Assembly: GCF_020404765.1 (NCBI RefSeq)
Contig: NZ_JAIVEM010000038.1
Span: forward strand, 48,980-112,979
Length of the DNA stretch: 64,000 bases
From: Paenibacillus sp. BJ-4
GTDB lineage: Bacteria > Bacillota > Bacilli > Paenibacillales > Paenibacillaceae
Direction: 5' to 3'
In this document: positions 16,745-25,352 of the stretch, one piece after another
Layout of the letters: the number at the start of each line of letters is the position of its first letter
How positions within the stretch are numbered: position 1 is the first letter of the stretch
The notes under the pieces: generated by a model
Database searches by the model: none
Told to the model about the DNA's origin: nothing
Seen by the model: the letters and a program-made list of their open reading frames with translations, nothing else
Translations under genes and position numbers: made by a program

Positions 16745-17710
16745 CTATACACCAAAATTAAAATCATCATCGGTCAGCGGCTCTACATTCATTGCACGCA
16801 CGTAGCCGTTTCCTTTTTTAGAAAAGAAATCGTGCTGCTTGGTGTGGGTGCTGATGCCGTTGAATACAATTGGATTGACTTCTTCTTCTTCAAAAAGTGG
16901 ATCAAAGCCCAAGTTCATCATGGCCTTGTTGGCGTTGTAGCGCAAGAAGACTTTAACGTCGTCTACGAGTCCAATAGGGGCATAAATTTGCTCGGTGTAC
17001 TGTTCTTCGTTATTGTGCAAGTAGCGCAGCAAGCCTACCAGCGTCTGGTAGAGATCGCGTTGCTCTTCCTCGTCCAGCTCTGCATAAATCTCTTGTGCCA
17101 GCACACCTACATATACACCGTGAATGCTTTCATCTCGCAAGATCAGGTCGATAATTTCTCCGCTGCATGTCAGCTTGCCCTGACCTGCCAGGTAGAGAGG
17201 GTAGAAGAAGCCACTGTAAAATAAATAGCTTTCTAACAGCACCGAGGCGGCCATCGCGAGATACAGGTCTTTCGGTGTATGGATATTCATATAATACTGA
17301 CGAATGGTTTCTGCTTTGGTTTGGAGATGCGGATTTTCTTCCACCCAGCGGAATACACCGTCAATTTCTTCCGTGGAAGCCAGGGTTGTAAAGATGCTGC
17401 TGTACGATTTGGCATGAATTTGTTCCATCATCGCCATAAAGCTGAGTACGGCTTTGCGTTGCAGTCCGTCTACATGCTCCATAATTTGCGGCATCCCCAC
17501 ACCGCCTTGAATGGTGTCCAGCAGAGTCAAGCCGCCCAGCACCTTCATGTAGGCTTCTTTTTCGATATCACTGAGGGTTACCCAGGACATTTTATCGTCA
17601 GACAATGGAATTTCATCATCTGTCCAAAATTGCATAATATTCTGGTTCCAGAACATCAGTGTGAAATCATCATCCGAGCGATTCCAGTTTACAGCTTGTA
17701 TACCTGTCAT
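16745..17710 (-). CDS. nrdF: Class Ib ribonucleotide reductase beta subunit NrdF
   Basis: A 321-residue ferritin-like radical subunit. It opens with [35 protein letters not shown], and the metal ligands follow in the usual order: Asp in the [11 protein letters not shown] region, the Glu and His of [11 protein letters not shown], and Glu and His in [12 protein letters not shown]. The length is normal for NrdF. The dimetal site (Mn in vivo when NrdI is present) makes the tyrosyl radical used by NrdE. It is the last gene of nrdI-nrdE-nrdF, 213 bp after nrdE, with a long inverted repeat in that gap. Confidence 0.96.
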   Translation of the reverse strand: MTGIQAVNWNRSDDDFTLMFWNQNIMQFWTDDEIPLSDDKMSWVTLSDIEKEAYMKVLGGLTLLDTIQGGVGMPQIMEHVDGLQRKAVLSFMAMMEQIHAKSYSSIFTTLASTEEIDGVFRWVEENPHLQTKAETIRQYYMNIHTPKDLYLAMAASVLLESYLFYSGFFYPLYLAGQGKLTCSGEIIDLILRDESIHGVYVGVLAQEIYAELDEEEQRDLYQTLVGLLRYLHNNEEQYTEQIYAPIGLVDDVKVFLRYNANKAMMNLGFDPLFEEEEVNPIVFNGISTHTKQHDFFSKKGNGYVRAMNVEPLTDDDFNFGV

Positions 17711-17797
17711 TGTTTAGCATTCTCCCTTCAGCTTGCGAGATTCCCCAGGATCTCCATAAAATGATGCAGGCGAATCATCGTATGCTTGACATACGGA

Positions 17798-17864
17798 AGC
17801 TGTATCCGCAAGGCTGTGACCCAATCATACCCGTAATGGGCTGAACGTCACTCTGGATACAGCT
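17798..17864. other. Long stem-loop between nrdE and nrdF
   Basis: AGCTGTATCC (17798-17807) and GGATACAGCT (17855-17864) are perfect 10-bp arms; inside them GTGAC pairs with GTCAC and CCA with TGG. On the nrd mRNA this would form one long hairpin without a good T-run. A second short hairpin (CGTATG/CATACG) lies next to it. It may tune the ratio of NrdF to NrdE or protect the nrdE 3' end. Confidence 0.6.
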
Positions 17865-17923
17865 TTTAATGAAAAGCATTTATATATCATCAAATTTCTA
17901 ATCATCATGCTATCCATAATGCT

Positions 17924-20008
17924 TTAGATCGAGCAGGTGAGACACTCTTCCACAGACAGCTTTTTGGTACGTGTGTAGTACAACGATTTAAGTCCTTTAT
18001 GTGCAGCATACAGGTAGCAACGGGCTAACTGACGTGTAGTCACATCACTGTTCACATGAAGCACTGTCGAGATTCCTTGATCCACGTGAGGTTGAATTTC
18101 CGCAATCAGGTCAAGCACTTTGAACTGATCCATTTGATAAGCAGATTTATAAAAGAACACATTATCTCTTTGCAAATAAGGCATTGGATAGTAGGTTGTC
18201 GAGTTTGCATAAGTGCGTGTTTCAATCTGCTCAACAATCGGCATGACGCTGGATGTCGCATTTTGAATATATGAAATGCTGGCAGTTGGCGCAATCGCCA
18301 TACGATAGGCATGGTACAGACCATTTTTCATCACATCCGCTTTCAGCTTGTCCCAGTCGGCTGGAGTCGGAACATAAATACCGTTGAACAGCTCTTGCAC
18401 ACGTGCAGTTGTCGGACGATAATCCGTATTCAGATAACGGTCAAAATACACACCGGTCGCATAATCCGATTCCTCAAATCCATAAAAGCTTTGTCCAGCT
18501 GCTTTCGCGATTTCCATACTCTTCTCTATGGAATGATAGTTCATCGTCATGAAGAAGGTACGGACAAAATCCTTCGCTTCATTGCTTTCATAAGCAATTT
18601 TGTTTTTGGCAAGGTAGCCGTGCAAATTCATGACACCCAGACCAACGGAATGCATTTCGCGGTTTGCTTTGGCAACACCCGGTGCATTAGCTACTTGGGT
18701 CATATCGCTGACCGAGGTGAGCGCAATCATGCCCTCGTGAACGGATTCGCGAATTTTGCCATGCTCCATCACATTTACAATGTTCAAGGAAGCCAGATTA
18801 CAGCTCACATCCCGGCGAATGGTATCCTGTTGTCCATAATCGGTAATCTCGGAAGTTTCCTGCAACTGGAAGATTTCCGTGCACAGGTTCGACATCTTGA
18901 CTTGGCCCACATTTTTAAGGGCATGTGCTTGATTGGCGTTACTTTTGTTCATAATGTATGGATAGCCGGATTCCAGCTGAATCATGGCAATTTTCGTCAG
19001 CATGTCACGTGCGCTCATCGCTACTTTTTTCTTGACTCGGTCATCGGCGAGCAGCGTATCGTACATTTCATCCAGATCCATGTCGTCCAAATGCGTTCCA
19101 TAGGCTTTATACACACTGTACGGTGCAAATACATGCAGCGGTTCATTATCTTGAGCCAGCTTGTAAAAGCGGTTCGGTACCAGCAATCCGATCGAAAGTG
19201 TTTTAAGGCGTACTCTTTCGTCAGCATTGATTTTTTTGCTATCCAGGAACTCCAGCACGTCCCATCCGAAAATGTTGTAATATGCTGCGCCTGAGCCCTT
19301 ACGTTGCCCCATTTGATCGGCGTAGGAGAAGCCGTCTTCCATTAGCTTCAGTACAGGCATAATACCTTTTGCTGCGCCTTCTACGCCTTTGATCGCTTCG
19401 CCACGTGCCCGCAGCTTCGACAGGTTCACCGCGACACCGCCGCCGATTTTGGACAATTGCATACAAGTGTTCAGCACGTAGTTGATTGAGTTCAGGGAGT
19501 CGTCCATTTCGAGCAGGAAGCAGGATACCAGTTCTCCACGACGGCTTTTGCCTGCATTCAGGAAGGTGGGTGTGGCGGGCTGGAGGCGCTGCTCCATCAT
19601 CGAGCGGGCCAACACGCGCGCCGTATCGGCATTGCCGCGTCCCAAATGCAGAGCGACTGCTGCAACCCGGTCAGGATAATGCTCCAGATAGACCTTACGG
19701 TCGTTACTCTTCATTGCATAGTCGGTATAAAACTTGGATGCTGCCATATAGGAAGGAAATTTAAAATGATAGCTATGAGTGATATGGAAAATATCATTAA
19801 TTTCATCAGCCGTATAGCTGTTGTAGAAATTTTCGTAATAATCATTCTCAATCATATACAGCACTTGAGCAGCTGTGTCAGCAAACTTCAAACTCCGTTC
19901 CTGAACTTCCTTCATAAATTCTGCTACAGCCTCTTGGTCCTTTTCCAATTGGAAAAAGCCGTCTGTATCACGTTTCATCAACATGTTGTTCAATTCAATA
20001 TGCCGCAA
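17924..20008 (-). CDS. nrdE: Class Ib ribonucleotide reductase alpha subunit NrdE
   Basis: A 694-residue catalytic subunit that reduces ribonucleoside diphosphates to deoxy forms. The active-site Cys pair (Cys163 in ELVSCFL, Cys403 in DVSCNLAS) and the Asn374-Cys376-Glu378 triad in SNLCTEI are present. The C-terminal tail ends EECLTCSI, whose two Cys exchange electrons with NrdH-type redoxins. There is no ATP cone at the N-terminus, as expected for class Ib. The start is a TTG at 20008 after AGGAGGTGA, overlapping the end of nrdI by 14 bp, so the two are translationally coupled. No intein or intron is seen. Confidence 0.97.
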   Translation of the reverse strand: MRHIELNNMLMKRDTDGFFQLEKDQEAVAEFMKEVQERSLKFADTAAQVLYMIENDYYENFYNSYTADEINDIFHITHSYHFKFPSYMAASKFYTDYAMKSNDRKVYLEHYPDRVAAVALHLGRGNADTARVLARSMMEQRLQPATPTFLNAGKSRRGELVSCFLLEMDDSLNSINYVLNTCMQLSKIGGGVAVNLSKLRARGEAIKGVEGAAKGIMPVLKLMEDGFSYADQMGQRKGSGAAYYNIFGWDVLEFLDSKKINADERVRLKTLSIGLLVPNRFYKLAQDNEPLHVFAPYSVYKAYGTHLDDMDLDEMYDTLLADDRVKKKVAMSARDMLTKIAMIQLESGYPYIMNKSNANQAHALKNVGQVKMSNLCTEIFQLQETSEITDYGQQDTIRRDVSCNLASLNIVNVMEHGKIRESVHEGMIALTSVSDMTQVANAPGVAKANREMHSVGLGVMNLHGYLAKNKIAYESNEAKDFVRTFFMTMNYHSIEKSMEIAKAAGQSFYGFEESDYATGVYFDRYLNTDYRPTTARVQELFNGIYVPTPADWDKLKADVMKNGLYHAYRMAIAPTASISYIQNATSSVMPIVEQIETRTYANSTTYYPMPYLQRDNVFFYKSAYQMDQFKVLDLIAEIQPHVDQGISTVLHVNSDVTTRQLARCYLYAAHKGLKSLYYTRTKKLSVEECLTCSI

Positions 20009-20354
20009 CTCGGCTCACCTCCTGTTTAAAACGCTCTACATCTCCGAACGTTCCAGATAATTCAAATTTACTAATCACGGGGACATTATAATGATCGGCA
20101 ATCAAATCCGCACTTTTGGCAAAGCTCTCACCCCAGTTACGGTTGCCGCTTGCAGCTACACCAACAAGGTTTTTAGCGTTTTTTTGCAAAAAGGAAGATA
20201 CCCTCTCAGGTATCTGGCCAAACCCCGTTGTATATGTAATGAGTACGTAAGGTTCATCTATAGTCATTTGCTCCTGGATCTGAACCGCCGGAAGCTTGAG
20301 CTTTCCAATAAATCTTTTTACATTGCCGGTTTTAGAATCATAGGCAATCAGCAT
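19995..20354 (-). CDS. nrdI: Flavodoxin-like NrdI
   Basis: A 119-residue FMN protein that supplies the oxidant for building the Mn-tyrosyl cofactor of NrdF. It begins MLIAYDSKTGNVKRFIGKL, with SKTGN as the phosphate-binding loop, and has VLITYTTGFGQIPERV and GVAASGNRNWGESFAKSADLI, both typical. The ATG at 20354 follows AAGGAGG at 9 nt; seven more codons upstream are in frame but lack a site. It is the first gene of the operon; two NrdR boxes lie about 130-180 bp upstream. Confidence 0.95.
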   Translation of the reverse strand: MLIAYDSKTGNVKRFIGKLKLPAVQIQEQMTIDEPYVLITYTTGFGQIPERVSSFLQKNAKNLVGVAASGNRNWGESFAKSADLIADHYNVPVISKFELSGTFGDVERFKQEVSRVAAY

Positions 20355-20485
20355 GGTGTACAACCTCCTTAACAATTAACGAAAAAAAGAAAACGGCATT
20401 AACCGTATTAAAAAATTCTGGACTCTATATTTACATGTATTTTCATACCTGTATCTTCAAGATATCGGGCATAAATACGTTTTTT

Positions 20486-20501
20486 ACACTATATTTAGAG
20501 T
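20486..20501 (-). promoter_or_regulatory. NrdR box 1 upstream of nrdIEF
   Basis: ACACTATATTTAGAGT matches 14 of 16 positions of the NrdR box consensus acaCwAtATaTwGtgt. It is paired with a second box exactly 31 bp away, the spacing known for NrdR pairs. Confidence 0.8.
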
Positions 20502-20516
20502 ACATTTTCTATTTTA

Positions 20517-20532
20517 TATCTATATATAGTTT
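20517..20532 (-). promoter_or_regulatory. NrdR box 2 upstream of nrdIEF
   Basis: The core CTATATATAG fits the consensus at every position and is centred 31 bp (three helix turns) from box 1. NrdR is an ATP/dATP-sensing repressor of reductase operons, so this promoter is very likely under its control. Confidence 0.8.
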
Positions 20533-20726
20533 TGTCAATCGGTCCAGAGGGGAGAGGAGGGCCCAGATCCGGTATAAGTCCAAGCGGGGTGCGGAAAAGA
20601 GCGAAAGAACTTTTTTTTCGTAAGTATGTTAAAAAAGTATTGGAGTTTTTGAGGTTGAAGATGTACCATTTGTCAATGGGCAATAGAATGGTAAATTTAC
20701 ATTTTACTGTAGAAAGGATGAAGTAG

Positions 20727-21092
20727 ATGGGAGGTAGCTATATAGATGAGGCTGAATCGTTTAATATGATCTTTTTTACCGTATTTGGCATTATTGCTCT
20801 TTTAATGATTATCGGTATTGGCAAGACGATAGGAGCAGGGCTATCCAATCAAGCAGCCGAACTGATACAGCGTCCATGCAAGGTTGTGGATAAGCGCACG
20901 AGGGTACGCGGAGGGTCAGGCGATTTTTCGGCTTCGACTTATAATTATATTACCTTTGAATTTGACGGGGGTGAACGTAAGGAGCTGGAGGTGAAGGATA
21001 GGGACTTCGGTATGATTGTGATCGGGGACCGTGGTGAGCATCATTATAAAGGTACACGTTTTGTGGAGTTTGTGAGAATAATGGAAGCATAA
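20727..21092 (+). CDS. DUF2500 family membrane-anchored protein
   Basis: A 121-residue protein with one membrane segment near residues 14-37 (MIFFTVFGIIALLMIIGIGKTIG) and a C-terminal beta-rich domain (VVDKRTRVRGGSG, YNYITFEFDGGERKELEVKDRDFGMIVIGDRGEHHYKGTRFVEF) that fits DUF2500. The function is unknown. The ATG at 20727 follows GAAAGGATGAAG. It precedes a GNAT gene by about 50 bp and may share its transcript. Confidence 0.75.
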   Translation: MGGSYIDEAESFNMIFFTVFGIIALLMIIGIGKTIGAGLSNQAAELIQRPCKVVDKRTRVRGGSGDFSASTYNYITFEFDGGERKELEVKDRDFGMIVIGDRGEHHYKGTRFVEFVRIMEA

Positions 21093-21150
21093 AATGTGTT
21101 GGTAGAGAGCTGGAATCTTCAAAAAAGTACATAACGGAGGGCAGATGACG

Positions 21151-21711
21151 ATGCCGCATATCATTGGGGAACGAATTGTATTGAGAGAATACCGTCTGGA
21201 GGATATACCTAATATACGAAAATGGGTCAATGACCCGGAAATTACACATGGTTTAAGCGATGTATTTATCTATCCGCATTCACAATTCAATAGCGAATCC
21301 TTTGTACAGATGATGATTGACGGCAGCTCCGAGATCAAAGGCTTTGTCATTGCGCATAAAGACACACTGGACTATATCGGGCAACTGGATTTATTTAAAA
21401 TCAACTGGGTGAATCGGCACGCCACACTGGGAATTGTGATCGGATGTGACGGTGATCTGGGCAAAGGCTACGGACGGGAAGCGATTCGGCTAATACAGAA
21501 ATTTGCATTTTATGCTCTGAACCTGCATCGGCTGGAGCTGGAGGTCTATGCGTTCAATGAACGTGCACACCGTTGCTATCTGGCTTGCGGCTTCAAGGAG
21601 GAAGGTCGGCTACGGGAAAAGCTATTCAGGGAAGGAAAATACTATGACATCATTCAGATGGGGATTTTGCGAAGTGAATATGAGGCTGTAGAGCAAGCGA
21701 AGGAATCCTGA
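21151..21711 (+). CDS. GNAT acetyltransferase of the RimJ/RimL type
   Basis: A 186-residue acetyl-CoA-dependent N-acetyltransferase. It begins ERIVLREYRLEDIPNIRKWVNDPEIT, the usual start of RimJ/RimL-like proteins; the acetyl-CoA loop lies near LGKGYGREAIRLIQKFAF and the C-terminal motif near NERAHRCYLACGFKEEGRLREKLF. ATG codons at 21145 and 21151 are both possible; the second has better spacing from GGAGGG. Its substrate, whether protein N-terminus or small molecule, is not known. A terminator follows. Confidence 0.87.
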   Translation: MPHIIGERIVLREYRLEDIPNIRKWVNDPEITHGLSDVFIYPHSQFNSESFVQMMIDGSSEIKGFVIAHKDTLDYIGQLDLFKINWVNRHATLGIVIGCDGDLGKGYGREAIRLIQKFAFYALNLHRLELEVYAFNERAHRCYLACGFKEEGRLREKLFREGKYYDIIQMGILRSEYEAVEQAKES

Positions 21712-21771
21712 AAGTGAAACCGCATAAGTTATTTTACTCGGTTTAATCCGGACAAAACGAGCGAATCATAG

Positions 21772-21795
21772 AAGCCCGCGAAATTGCGGGCTTTT
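21772..21795. terminator. Bidirectional terminator between convergent genes
   Basis: AAGCCCGC and GCGGGCTT form a perfect 8-bp stem with a short loop, ending in TTTT. It separates the GNAT gene from the convergent lactonase gene. Confidence 0.8.
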
Positions 21796-21823
21796 GGGGT
21801 GGATACCTGATATATTAAACTTT

Positions 21824-22672
21824 TTATTCGTAATATCCCTCGGTTGATTTGCGGAATTGTTTGAATTGATTAATATCATGTCCGAACCATACTTGAGAAT
21901 TCGTCCGTGCAGCCAGTGTGCGAATTTTTTCCACCGTATCCCGGTAACCAAGCAGATCATAAATAATACCTGGCGGCTTGACGGGTGGACCGTAGCTTTC
22001 CGCTGAATAGATAGCGTCCGAAGCAAGGATGATCCCCCCGGTCTCCGGCAGTTCAATATGCAAGCCTATCATCCCCCAAGCATGCCCGCTGCCAAAGTTG
22101 AGAATGTTGATACCTTCAGCCAGTTCCAGGTTATCCTGATGGCGTTTGATTGTTTTCCACTGCAAGTGATTTTTGATCCATGCATCAATGTCCGCCCAGA
22201 CATAAGCTCCTTCCTTTACATTACGGGCATAGTTCTGCAGCGCACCGTTCAACTCATCCTCATGTACGATAATAGTAGAATTCGTAAATAACTCCAAACA
22301 TCCCGCGTGATCCAAATGCAAATGGGAGGCAATGACGTACCTAATTTCCTCAGGTCTTACATTCAATTGCTCCAGCCGGTTATGCAGGTAACATTCCTCA
22401 CTGGCCACCCAAGGGGATGCCAATTGCGTTGATTCGGCCCAACGCCCTTCGCTGCCCATCGAGTTCGGATTACATGCTGTATCAAACAAAATCTTTCCCT
22501 CAGGATGGTCGATCAATACTGTATAGATGGGGAATTCTGTGAACTCTGTTGAGGCATTAGGATTGTTAATCGTGGCCGGATTATGCATGGCGATTATCCA
22601 GTTCTTGTCCATGCTCATTCGTCCGTTATCCATCACATACAGCTTAGGCCGCGGTTTAATAATATTTGACAT
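21824..22672 (-). CDS. Metallo-beta-lactamase-fold N-acyl homoserine lactonase-like enzyme
   Basis: A 282-residue enzyme of the AttM/AiiA-like branch. The di-zinc motif HLHLDHAG is intact (His117, His119, Asp121, His122); further ligands fit GSGHAWGM, SDAIYS and WFGHDI. Members open the lactone ring of acyl-homoserine lactones and so quench signals of Gram-negative neighbours, though some act on other lactones. The ATG at 22672 follows GGGAGG; a longer frame to 22723 has no site. No signal peptide, so it acts in the cytoplasm. It is divergent from an HxlR gene that probably controls it. Confidence 0.82.
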   Translation of the reverse strand: MSNIIKPRPKLYVMDNGRMSMDKNWIIAMHNPATINNPNASTEFTEFPIYTVLIDHPEGKILFDTACNPNSMGSEGRWAESTQLASPWVASEECYLHNRLEQLNVRPEEIRYVIASHLHLDHAGCLELFTNSTIIVHEDELNGALQNYARNVKEGAYVWADIDAWIKNHLQWKTIKRHQDNLELAEGINILNFGSGHAWGMIGLHIELPETGGIILASDAIYSAESYGPPVKPPGIIYDLLGYRDTVEKIRTLAARTNSQVWFGHDINQFKQFRKSTEGYYE

Positions 22673-22845
22673 GTTCGTTTCCTCCCAATGAAGAGTAATT
22701 TCCAAGTGAATCTCTAACTTCACTCTTGACGGTTACACTGCCGTAGTGGCAGGTATGGACATAGCTTAATATAAAATCTAAACTGACATAAGGAGGCACT
22801 TTAATGTGTCCAGGGTACTTTTAAGTGCATAGGAGGGGAAAGGAT

Positions 22846-23229
22846 TTGACATCTTCAACCACAAATAAACAACCCGACATCACGCTGGCGGGTTGTGGCT
22901 ATAGCAGAGTTCTTGAGATTATTTCCAACAAGTGGACGGCACTCGTCATTTACGCATTGGAGAATGGGCACATCAGATACGGGGATATTTCCAGAAGAGT
23001 CGAGGGCATTTCCAAAAAAATGTTGACACAAACGGTGCGTAAGCTGGAGCGGGATGGGCTAGTCCAACGCCATATTACACCAACAGTACCCCTTACCGTG
23101 GAATATTCGCTAACCCCTTTAGGTGAAACCTTACTTCAACCAATGAAAGAATTAAGACAGTGGGGCAGAACGAATTATTCGCATGTAGAAGAGGCGAGGG
23201 GCAATTATGATCTGAAATACAGTAAGTGA
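22846..23229 (+). CDS. HxlR family winged-helix regulator
   Basis: A 127-residue regulator of the HxlR/MarR-like group. The core is SRVLEIISNKWTALVIYALENGHIRYGDISRRVEGISKKMLTQTVRKLERDGLVQR, with the wing after it. One Cys lies just before the domain (AGCGYSRV), the place where HxlR-type redox or aldehyde sensors keep their reactive Cys. The start is taken as the TTG at 22846 after AGGAGGGGAAAGG; a GTG at 22825 is in frame but lacks a site. It is divergent from the lactonase. A short dyad (ACTGCC-GTAGT-GGCAGG) in the gap is a possible operator. Confidence 0.82.
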   Translation: MTSSTTNKQPDITLAGCGYSRVLEIISNKWTALVIYALENGHIRYGDISRRVEGISKKMLTQTVRKLERDGLVQRHITPTVPLTVEYSLTPLGETLLQPMKELRQWGRTNYSHVEEARGNYDLKYSK

Positions 23230-23378
23230 AGATTTGCAAAAGAATCTCTAATGAGTATCGTTCTACATAAAAACGGAGTAGTCGGATGGTGCTGTGCAAG
23301 AGAAGTCCCATCCGACTGCGTAGTGGCACGATGCGTAGTAGTACGATAGGTAACGTTTAAGTTCAGCTTATACGATCG

Positions 23379-25070
23379 TTATTTCTCCCCGTACCATAGC
23401 TTCAGCCGATTTTGGATCAGACCAGTGTAGACTTCTTCAGCCTTCGGTACACCCGCTTGATCCAGCTCCTTCAGCATGTGGTCATAGACGGTGTCGAACT
23501 GACCCGGCTTGGCAAGTACAGCCTCAGGAATCCGTTTACGTACAATATCCTGCGACTTCTGATAAATGACATTATAGTTCGAATCGGTCGGAACAGGCAT
23601 ATTGTAGGCGGCCCCCCACTCTTTTGCCGGAAAATCCTTTTCATTCGGAAACAGGTCCTTCCACGTGCGGGCCTTGTATGCCTGAAGGGATTCTTTTTCA
23701 GCTTGGCTGTAATTTTCGGTAATCATCTCTGGATAGTTGGTTGTGTAGTAATTGCCAGAAGGGTCCTTGACGCTATCTCCATAATGAGGTCCCCATATCC
23801 AGTACAAACCGATACCCGACTCTCTGGTAAAAGAAGCATTATCGGTGTTTTTGCGCTGCTGTACAGCAGCCGGAATGACTCGTTTGCCGTTCTCTACATT
23901 GTAATGCTGACCTTCAATTCCCCAATTGCGTAAAATTTGTCCTTCGTCAGAGGCCAGAAAATCCAGAAACTTGATGGCGCGCACCGGATTTTTGCACGAA
24001 GTTGTAATTCCGATGCCGTACGCAGTGTCAAACCCAACCGGCTGGAGGGAATGATCCTCATATTTTTCGTTTAAAGTGACCGGAAAATGGGCGTAGGTGA
24101 ATTCATCCTTGCCTGCAGCCTTGAGGGCGTTTTCGGCATCCTGGTAATTCCATTCCTGATCAATGAGTCCAATGACCCGACCTGCGGCGATCTTGGATTT
24201 GTACTGATCGCTTTTTTGTACAAAAGTATCCTTATCCAGCAGTCCTTCGTTGTACATATGATTCAGCCAACGGAAATATTCCCGTTCCTCTGGGCGCTTA
24301 TAGTGAAGGATGGCTTTGTGTGTTTTTGGATCAATATAATACTCACCATCGTCCGGTCCGCCTGTAGCGGTCACGGCCGGATTCGTCACGGTAATTTGAA
24401 GTTTCCAGTCTTCGGCATCAAGTGAGAGGGGAATGGTAGGCTGTCCGTTGGTGGTGGGATATTTGGCTACATAGTCCTTGAGTGCCTTTTCAAAATCCTG
24501 CACGGTACGAATTTTGGGGTATCCCAGCTTTTTAAGTGCCTGATGCTGGATTTCAAAGCCAGCCTGTGCATCAAATGCGATATGATCTACGCCCAAATTG
24601 GTTGGAATCGTATAAATAGCAGGATCTCCATTGCTATATTTGATACGGTTAAAATAGTCTCCGTACACTTTCTTGATATTAGGACCGTATTTGTCAATCA
24701 GGTCGGTTAAGTCAATGAGTGCTCCGGCATCGACCATCTTTCCAACCTCCCCTTTGGGATACACAAGGTCTGGATACTCTCCACTGGCCGCCATCAAAGC
24801 AAATTTTTCCTCACCTCGGCCATTGACTGCATATTCGGCATTGAGTGTAACACCCGTTTTTTTGATAATTTCCTGCCCGACCGCGTCTTTCATGTTGTTC
24901 CAGTTGGAGCTGGAATCACCGCCAAAAAAGGTTAAGGTAATGGGACTGGTGTCATCTGGGTTTTCTTTTGATGCTGTACTGTTTGTTCCGCTTGCGCAGC
25001 CCGTTGTCACGAGCAGCAGCAAGCTCAGAAGCAGGATGGAGCTTTGGCGTACCGACCTGTTTTTGAACAT
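23379..25070 (-). CDS. Orphan sugar ABC substrate-binding lipoprotein (LplA-like)
   Basis: A 563-residue lipoprotein with signal and lipobox (SLLLLVTTGCASG). The size and text (GPNIKKVYGDYFNRIKYSNGDPAIYTIPTNLG, VRAIKFLDFLASDEGQILRNWGIEGQHY) fit the large LplA/YtcQ-type binding proteins of Paenibacillus that serve oligosaccharide importers. The ATG at 25070 follows AAGGGGG. No permease or ATPase lies beside it. It is divergent from a LacI gene followed by a beta-mannosidase, which suggests a manno-oligosaccharide ligand; this is inference. Confidence 0.85.
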   Translation of the reverse strand: MFKNRSVRQSSILLLSLLLLVTTGCASGTNSTASKENPDDTSPITLTFFGGDSSSNWNNMKDAVGQEIIKKTGVTLNAEYAVNGRGEEKFALMAASGEYPDLVYPKGEVGKMVDAGALIDLTDLIDKYGPNIKKVYGDYFNRIKYSNGDPAIYTIPTNLGVDHIAFDAQAGFEIQHQALKKLGYPKIRTVQDFEKALKDYVAKYPTTNGQPTIPLSLDAEDWKLQITVTNPAVTATGGPDDGEYYIDPKTHKAILHYKRPEEREYFRWLNHMYNEGLLDKDTFVQKSDQYKSKIAAGRVIGLIDQEWNYQDAENALKAAGKDEFTYAHFPVTLNEKYEDHSLQPVGFDTAYGIGITTSCKNPVRAIKFLDFLASDEGQILRNWGIEGQHYNVENGKRVIPAAVQQRKNTDNASFTRESGIGLYWIWGPHYGDSVKDPSGNYYTTNYPEMITENYSQAEKESLQAYKARTWKDLFPNEKDFPAKEWGAAYNMPVPTDSNYNVIYQKSQDIVRKRIPEAVLAKPGQFDTVYDHMLKELDQAGVPKAEEVYTGLIQNRLKLWYGEK

Positions 25071-25105
25071 TTGCAAATCCCCCTTATTAAGTATGATTTA
25101 CATAA

Positions 25106-25119
25106 TGTAAGTGCTTTCA
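25106..25119. promoter_or_regulatory. Candidate CcpA cre site before the orphan binding protein
   Basis: TGTAAGTGCTTTCA matches 13 of 14 positions of the cre consensus. It lies 36 bp before the binding-protein start, within the gap shared with the LacI gene, and could also serve that LacI protein. Confidence 0.5.
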
Positions 25120-25352
25120 ATAGTAAATTGTAGGAAATAAATAACTCTGCGTCAAGTAATTTATGATGCTTCGTTATGCGGTTTGTTTTTTTATTAGCAA
25201 ACATATTTTGGTGGGTGATATGAATTCGCGCAAATATATCGTTTGATGATCTAAAACAATGTATGCTACGATGGTACCAGTTTATGGGGTACACCCGTGT
25301 ATTTGAAAAAAGGCAGAAGCAGACTAGATTCCAAATAGGGTTGGGTGAGAAA

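Noticed and set aside
18311..19294. 327-codon open frame on the plus strand
   Set aside because: It lies wholly antisense to nrdE, has no ribosome site, and its composition is what a reversed nrdE gives.
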